Origin: Candidatus Aminicenantota bacterium
GTDB lineage: Bacteria; Acidobacteriota; Aminicenantia; UBA2199
Direction: 5' to 3'
NCBI GenBank assembly: GCA_030671465.1
Contig: DAOVIP010000073.1
Coordinates: forward strand, 1-7,930
DNA: 7,930 nt
In this document: in pieces, positions 4,261 through 7,930 of the stretch
Layout of the letters: every line of letters begins with the position of its first letter
Position numbering within the stretch: position 1 is the stretch's first letter
Position numbers and translations under genes: made by a program
Notes under the pieces: generated by a model
What the model saw: the letters and a program-made list of their open reading frames with translations, nothing else
The model's database searches: none
What the model was told of the DNA's origin: nothing

Positions 4261-6614
4261 TGAAAGATCCGATCCAGAAGCCGTTTCAAAATAAAACTCG
4301 CCGCTGATTTGGGATTTCCCTCACTCCGGACCGGGGGGCCGATACAGGAGGGACAACCACGGCTGCAATTACAGTTTTCGATAACCTGTAAAACCAGATC
4401 CAGAAGTTCCTCTATTTTCTCATACAGGACCTCTGAAAATCCAATGCCATTGGGATAATTGTCATAAATATAAATATTGGGTTCGAATTGATAGACTGTT
4501 TTTTCAGCCTTTTGAAGGATTATTTTTTTGGCGGTATTGAGGTTGATTTCCGATTTGCTGATGTTGTCTTCCACGGATACACCGATATCCCGGGGAGCGC
4601 ACATCAGGATAACCGTACTGCTGTGCCTCAGCAGATGGGCAATCCCATAAACCGCTTCCACTTTTTCTTCCGGTGAAATATCCACAGACCGAATTAATTC
4701 CTCATTGATGGTGATCCAGAAAGCAGTGGTATGCATTTCCTGCTGGGGAAGCTGAAGATCGCCGGCACCGACGTTTTCATTGGTGAAATATTTTAATTTC
4801 TTGAATCCCACCACCTGAGAAAACACATGAACATCACCGTAGGAAAAATGATAGTTGGCCCGGCGGGTATCATCAAATAAATCCAGAATGGAAATTTTGG
4901 TATAGGTAATGGCATCGGTATAATAGTCCGAGTCGGATTGGCGGACATAGGCTTTTCGGTTTTCGTAGTCAAATTCCTCCACAACATACTGTTCCCCTTC
5001 CAGGATATAGATGGCTTTGGCATGAAGGGTTTCCAGTGCGGAGGAAAAATCCACTTCGGCTATGACCTTATGTTCACCGGTGCGGTCCACCACTACAAAG
5101 TTGTCCGAGGTGATGCGGTTGATGCTCACCGCATCAGCCGGGTACCCCTCTTCGGTCCAGAACCATTTGTCCTGTTTTTTAAACAGCACTTTGTTTTCAG
5201 CCAGGTAATTCAAGATTTCTTCCAGGTTTTCCCGGCCGAAATTCTCGGTTTCAACAAAGGGAAGTTCAAAAGAGGCGCATTTGATATGTTCGATCAAAAT
5301 GGTCAGGTTATCCGGATTAATCCGGCCCATTTCCGGGGACCTGCCGGTAAAATATTCGGGGTGGTTGACGATGAACTGGTTGACCGGGGAGGATGAGGAG
5401 ATCAGAATGCCAATGGATTTTGAAGAGCGCCTGCCGGCTCTTCCCATGCGCTGCCAGGTCGAGGCAATGGTGCCTGGATAGGCAGCCAGTATAGCCACAT
5501 CCAGGGAACCGATATCGATTCCCAGTTCCAGGGCATTGGTGGATACCACGGCCCGGATTTTGCCTTCCCTCAATCCTTTTTCTATTTCCCGCCGTTTATG
5601 GGGGAGATAACCGCCCCGGTATCCCCGGATTTTGCCCCGGTCGGTCAGTCCCTTTTCAAAATCGTTCTTCAGGTACTTGACCAGGATTTCGGTGATAAGG
5701 CGAGTATTGGCAAAAGTGATGACCTGAAGATCATTCTTCAAAATTATGCCGGCAATCAACCGGGTAATCGACACATAGGATTTACGGATACCCAGCTGTT
5801 TGTTGACTACCGGGGGGTTGAAGAAGATGATGTATTTTTCACCATGGGGGGAACCGCTCTGATCAATCAGAACCACCTCCTGCTCGATCAATCCCTGAGC
5901 CAGTTCTCTGGGATTGGCAATGGTGGCCGAGGACATGATGAATACAGGATCGGAACCGTAGAACCGACAGATCCGCCTCAGGCGGCGTATGATATTGCTC
6001 ATATGGGAACCGAAAACCCCGGTATAGGAATGGAGTTCATCGATGATGACATATTCCAGGTTTTCGAACAGATTGATCCATTTGGTGTGGTGGGGCAGGA
6101 TACCGGAATGCAGCATATATGGATTGGTGAGGACGATCTGGGCATTTTTGCGGATTGATTTTCGCATGCTCTGGGGGGTATCGCCATCATAGGTGTAAAG
6201 TGCCAGTCGGTCTCCGAGCAGCCGGTTTAACTCAAATAACTCCGATAATTGGTCCTGGGAAAGGGCCTTGGTGGGGAATAAATATAGTGATTTAGAGCTG
6301 GGTTTGTTATTCAGAGCATTCAGGGTAACGGCATTGTATATCAGGGTTTTTCCCGAGGCCGTGGGAGTGGCGACCACCACATGCTTTCGGTTCAGAATTT
6401 CATTGATGGCCCGGGTCTGATGGGAGAATAATTGCTTGATTCCTTTTTTTTTATAGACTTCCACTACCTCGGGATCCAGATTTTCCGGAAAATCAAGAAA
6501 TTCACCCGGAAAGGCATCAATCTTGAAAATGCTGGCCTGGCTCAAGAGATCATTCTTCAGCTTCAGGATATCCTTCAAGGTCCGTTCGATTTTAATATTT
6601 TTATCCTCATCCAT
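4257..6614 (-). CDS. mrfA: MrfA/YprA-family DEAH-box DNA-repair helicase
   Basis: This 785-residue superfamily 2 helicase is close in architecture and length to Bacillus subtilis MrfA (YprA), a 3'-5' DNA helicase of mitomycin C repair, related to yeast Hrq1. From the ATG at 6614: motif I TPTASGKT (83-90), motif Ia YLFPTKALSQDQ (111-122), TNPYMLHSGILPHHTKW (163-179), motif II IDELH (191-195), motif III SAT (229-231), FYNPP-like FFNPP (264-268), RGYRGGYLP (330-338), STNALELGIDIG (358-369) and motif VI QRMGRAGRR (388-396). The C-terminal region is of the DUF1998 type, with YDNYPNGIGFSE (717-728) and a four-cysteine metal site C748, C750, C754, C757 (CNCSRGCPSC). All catalytic motifs are intact. 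The frame is open further upstream, to 6734, but the extra 40 residues are hydrophobic, unlike the family, and overlap the divergent promoter region; the start at 6614 is preferred although no Shine-Dalgarno precedes it. The partner exonuclease MrfB is not adjacent. An A9 run (6444-6452) lies in the coding strand. Confidence 0.93.
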   Translation of the reverse strand: MDEDKNIKIERTLKDILKLKNDLLSQASIFKIDAFPGEFLDFPENLDPEVVEVYKKKGIKQLFSHQTRAINEILNRKHVVVATPTASGKTLIYNAVTLNALNNKPSSKSLYLFPTKALSQDQLSELFELNRLLGDRLALYTYDGDTPQSMRKSIRKNAQIVLTNPYMLHSGILPHHTKWINLFENLEYVIIDELHSYTGVFGSHMSNIIRRLRRICRFYGSDPVFIMSSATIANPRELAQGLIEQEVVLIDQSGSPHGEKYIIFFNPPVVNKQLGIRKSYVSITRLIAGIILKNDLQVITFANTRLITEILVKYLKNDFEKGLTDRGKIRGYRGGYLPHKRREIEKGLREGKIRAVVSTNALELGIDIGSLDVAILAAYPGTIASTWQRMGRAGRRSSKSIGILISSSSPVNQFIVNHPEYFTGRSPEMGRINPDNLTILIEHIKCASFELPFVETENFGRENLEEILNYLAENKVLFKKQDKWFWTEEGYPADAVSINRITSDNFVVVDRTGEHKVIAEVDFSSALETLHAKAIYILEGEQYVVEEFDYENRKAYVRQSDSDYYTDAITYTKISILDLFDDTRRANYHFSYGDVHVFSQVVGFKKLKYFTNENVGAGDLQLPQQEMHTTAFWITINEELIRSVDISPEEKVEAVYGIAHLLRHSSTVILMCAPRDIGVSVEDNISKSEINLNTAKKIILQKAEKTVYQFEPNIYIYDNYPNGIGFSEVLYEKIEELLDLVLQVIENCNCSRGCPSCIGPPVRSEGNPKSAASFILKRLLDRIFH

Positions 6615-6718
6615 GCTGCTAAGATAGCATAAAAAAAACCAATAGTAAAATGCTGGTTTTAAAAGAATATATGATAATATCTCGCTCATATAAATATGAT
6701 AGAGATGTTGTAATATAA

Positions 6719-6747
6719 TTGACATTTTCAACATTCTATACTACTAT
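6719..6747 (+). promoter_or_regulatory. Sigma70-type promoter of clpB
   Basis: A perfect TTGACA (6719-6724) is followed after 17 bases by TACTAT (6742-6747, four of six matches to the -10 consensus). TATACT at 6737 matches better but sits too close to this -35. Transcription would start near 6754, only a few bases before the Shine-Dalgarno. Confidence 0.6.
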
Positions 6748-6757
6748 TTATATGGAT

Positions 6758-6764
6758 AAGGAGG
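6758..6764 (+). promoter_or_regulatory. Shine-Dalgarno of clpB
   Basis: AAGGAGG is a full anti-16S match seven bases before the ATG at 6772. It fixes the clpB start and points to high translation. Confidence 0.92.
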
Positions 6765-6771
6765 AATGATT

Positions 6772-7930
6772 ATGAATCACCAAGCGTTCACACTGAAGTC
6801 GAACAGCGTCATTGAGGCCAGTGTCAGCCTGGCCCGTGAATATGGCCAGCAGGAAGTCCATCCTCTCCACCTGGCCCGTGCGATATTATCGGATTCTGAA
6901 AATATGGTTCCGGAAGTGATCAAAAAAATAGGCAGCGATGTTTCGCAGATTGGTAATCTGCTGGAAGAAGAGATAATTAAAATTCCGGTAGTACAGGGTG
7001 CAGATCAGTATGTCGGTAAAAGTTTCAAGGATGTACTTCAGCATTCCGAGAAAATTTCCAAACAATTTAAGGATGATTATATATCAACCGAACACCTTTT
7101 CATTGCCATCCTGGAAAAAAAGGGAGAGGCTGCGGATGTATTAAAATCCGAAGGTATTACGGTTGAAAAATTTTATGAGGCTCTGATGCAGATCCGGGGA
7201 ACCCAGAAAGTCACCGATCAGAATCCCGAGGAAAAAATGCAGGCTCTGAAAAAGTATGCCCGCGACCTGGTTCAACTGGCCCGGGAGGGCAGATTGGACC
7301 CTGTGATCGGCAGGGACGAGGAAATACGCCGGGTCATGCAGGTGCTGGTGAGAAGGAAAAAAAACAACCCGGTATTGATCGGGGAAGCGGGTGTGGGGAA
7401 AACCGCTATAGTGGAGGGAATCGCCCTGCGTATCGTTCAGAAAGATGTCCCGGAAGTACTAAAAGACAAGCGAATTGTGTCCCTGGAAATCGGAAGTCTG
7501 CTGGCCGGGGCAAAGTATCGGGGAGAGTTTGAGGATCGGTTAAAAGCGATTATCAAGGAGGTCACGGAATCGGATGGTGAAATCATTCTTTTCATCGATG
7601 AACTTCATACCATTGTGGGTGCCGGAGCCGCCGAAGGGGCGGTGGATGCCTCCAATATGCTCAAGCCATCCCTGGCCAGGGGAGAATTGAGGGCCATCGG
7701 TGCTACGACTTTGAATGAATACAAAAAATACATTGAAAAGGATCCGGCACTTGAGAGGCGGTTCCAACCGGTTTTTGTAAAGGAGCCCTCGGTTGAGGAA
7801 ACCATTTCCATTTTAAGGGGGTTGAAAGAGAAGTATGAAATACACCATGGTATCAAGGTGACTGATGCGGCCCTGATCTCGGCAGCCACCCTATCCAACC
7901 GCTATATCAGTGACCGTTTTCTGCCCGATA
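6772..7930 (+). CDS. clpB: ClpB disaggregase, N-terminal 386 residues (cut by window end)
   Basis: The frame stays open to the window edge, giving 386 residues, less than half of the usual length of about 860. ClpB is a hexameric AAA+ chaperone in the cytoplasm that threads aggregated proteins through its pore together with DnaK. Residues 1 to about 145 are the Clp N-terminal domain with its two repeats ([12 protein letters not shown] at 28-39 and [12 protein letters not shown] at 103-114). The first AAA+ module follows: [20 protein letters not shown] (162-181), Walker A GEAGVGKT (204-211), pore-loop KYRG (248-251), Walker B ILFIDE (272-277), sensor-1 region GATT (310-313) and the arginine-finger pair R329-R330 ([11 protein letters not shown]). 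The stretch [20 protein letters not shown] and [12 protein letters not shown] are ClpB-like and separate it from ClpA and ClpC. Walker A has Ala where many ClpB proteins have Pro; this also occurs in ClpA-type modules and should not impair function. The middle coiled-coil domain and second AAA+ module lie beyond the window. Confidence 0.97.
   Translation, partial: MNHQAFTLKSNSVIEASVSLAREYGQQEVHPLHLARAILSDSENMVPEVIKKIGSDVSQIGNLLEEEIIKIPVVQGADQYVGKSFKDVLQHSEKISKQFKDDYISTEHLFIAILEKKGEAADVLKSEGITVEKFYEALMQIRGTQKVTDQNPEEKMQALKKYARDLVQLAREGRLDPVIGRDEEIRRVMQVLVRRKKNNPVLIGEAGVGKTAIVEGIALRIVQKDVPEVLKDKRIVSLEIGSLLAGAKYRGEFEDRLKAIIKEVTESDGEIILFIDELHTIVGAGAAEGAVDASNMLKPSLARGELRAIGATTLNEYKKYIEKDPALERRFQPVFVKEPSVEETISILRGLKEKYEIHHGIKVTDAALISAATLSNRYISDRFLPD

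Larger units (their letters stand above)
6615..6771. promoter_or_regulatory. Divergent AT-rich intergenic region between mrfA and clpB
   Basis: This 157-base gap must hold the control signals for both flanking genes. For clpB a promoter and Shine-Dalgarno are visible. For mrfA I found no convincing -35/-10 pair on the minus strand. It contains a direct repeat ATATGATA (6669-6676 and 6694-6701, 25 bases apart) and an inverted pair ATGTTG/CAACAT (6705-6710 and 6729-6734) flanking the clpB -35. No CIRCE element (HrcA) and no sigma32-type promoter was seen, although clpB is usually heat-regulated. Confidence 0.55.

Noticed and set aside
4938..5396. Plus-strand open frame of 152 codons
   Set aside because: It is antisense to the helicase C-terminal region and has no recognisable features.
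5598..6158. Plus-strand open frame of 186 codons
   Set aside because: It lies wholly inside the conserved helicase core on the opposite strand and shows no recognisable domain; it is a shadow of mrfA.
6615..6734. 40-residue N-terminal extension of the helicase
   Set aside because: The frame is open, but the added sequence is hydrophobic, absent from the MrfA family as I know it, has no ribosome binding site and would run through the clpB promoter region.
6772..7930. Identification as ClpC or ClpA instead of ClpB
   Set aside because: The segments [29 protein letters not shown] and [12 protein letters not shown] and the [13 protein letters not shown] context fit ClpB; only the Ala in Walker A recalls ClpA-type modules.

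Overview
This is a gene-dense bacterial chromosomal window: six complete genes, one gene cut by the right edge, and the apparent tail of one gene cut by the left edge. There are no RNA genes, insertion sequences, phage genes or CRISPR arrays. GC is moderate by eye, intergenic spaces are short and AT-rich, and the proteins are of bacterial type. The Bat (VWA) genes together with a GspE/MshE-N-type domain suggest a diderm, anaerobic or environmental lineage such as Acidobacteriota/Aminicenantes, Spirochaetota or a deltaproteobacterial-type group. That placement is an inference; no taxonomic marker in the window settles it.

Left part (1-613, + strand): the last 15 codons of an upstream gene are followed, behind a strong Shine-Dalgarno, by a 165-residue protein with two membrane helices that I do not recognise. 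It converges on the next operon.

Bat operon (3403 to 614, - strand): three tightly overlapping genes encode a DUF58 protein with a complete MIDAS, a membrane-anchored BatD-like protein with a signal peptide and a DUF4381-like cytoplasmic tail, and the VWA protein BatA. A good sigma70-type promoter lies directly in front of the DUF58 gene. The MoxR AAA+ ATPase gene usually found at the head of such operons is not present, and no batB follows batA. The set probably forms a membrane-associated VWA complex that works with a MoxR encoded elsewhere.

Middle (3550-4260, + strand): transcribed divergently from the Bat operon is the most interesting gene of the window. It encodes a 236-residue protein made of an N-terminal cysteine-rich, presumably zinc-binding segment joined to a stand-alone MshEN/T2SSE-N domain. 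That domain carries two 24-residue motifs separated by exactly five residues, the known arrangement of a c-di-GMP-binding site. No secretion ATPase is attached. Its stop codon overlaps that of the next gene, which comes from the opposite side.

Right part: a full-length MrfA/YprA-family DEAH-box DNA-repair helicase with a C-terminal four-cysteine metal site (- strand, starting most likely at 6614) is divergent from clpB (+ strand from 6772, running off the window). A recognisable promoter and a perfect Shine-Dalgarno precede clpB. Stress-related functions (protein disaggregation and DNA repair) thus share one divergent intergenic region, but nothing else in the sequence ties them together.
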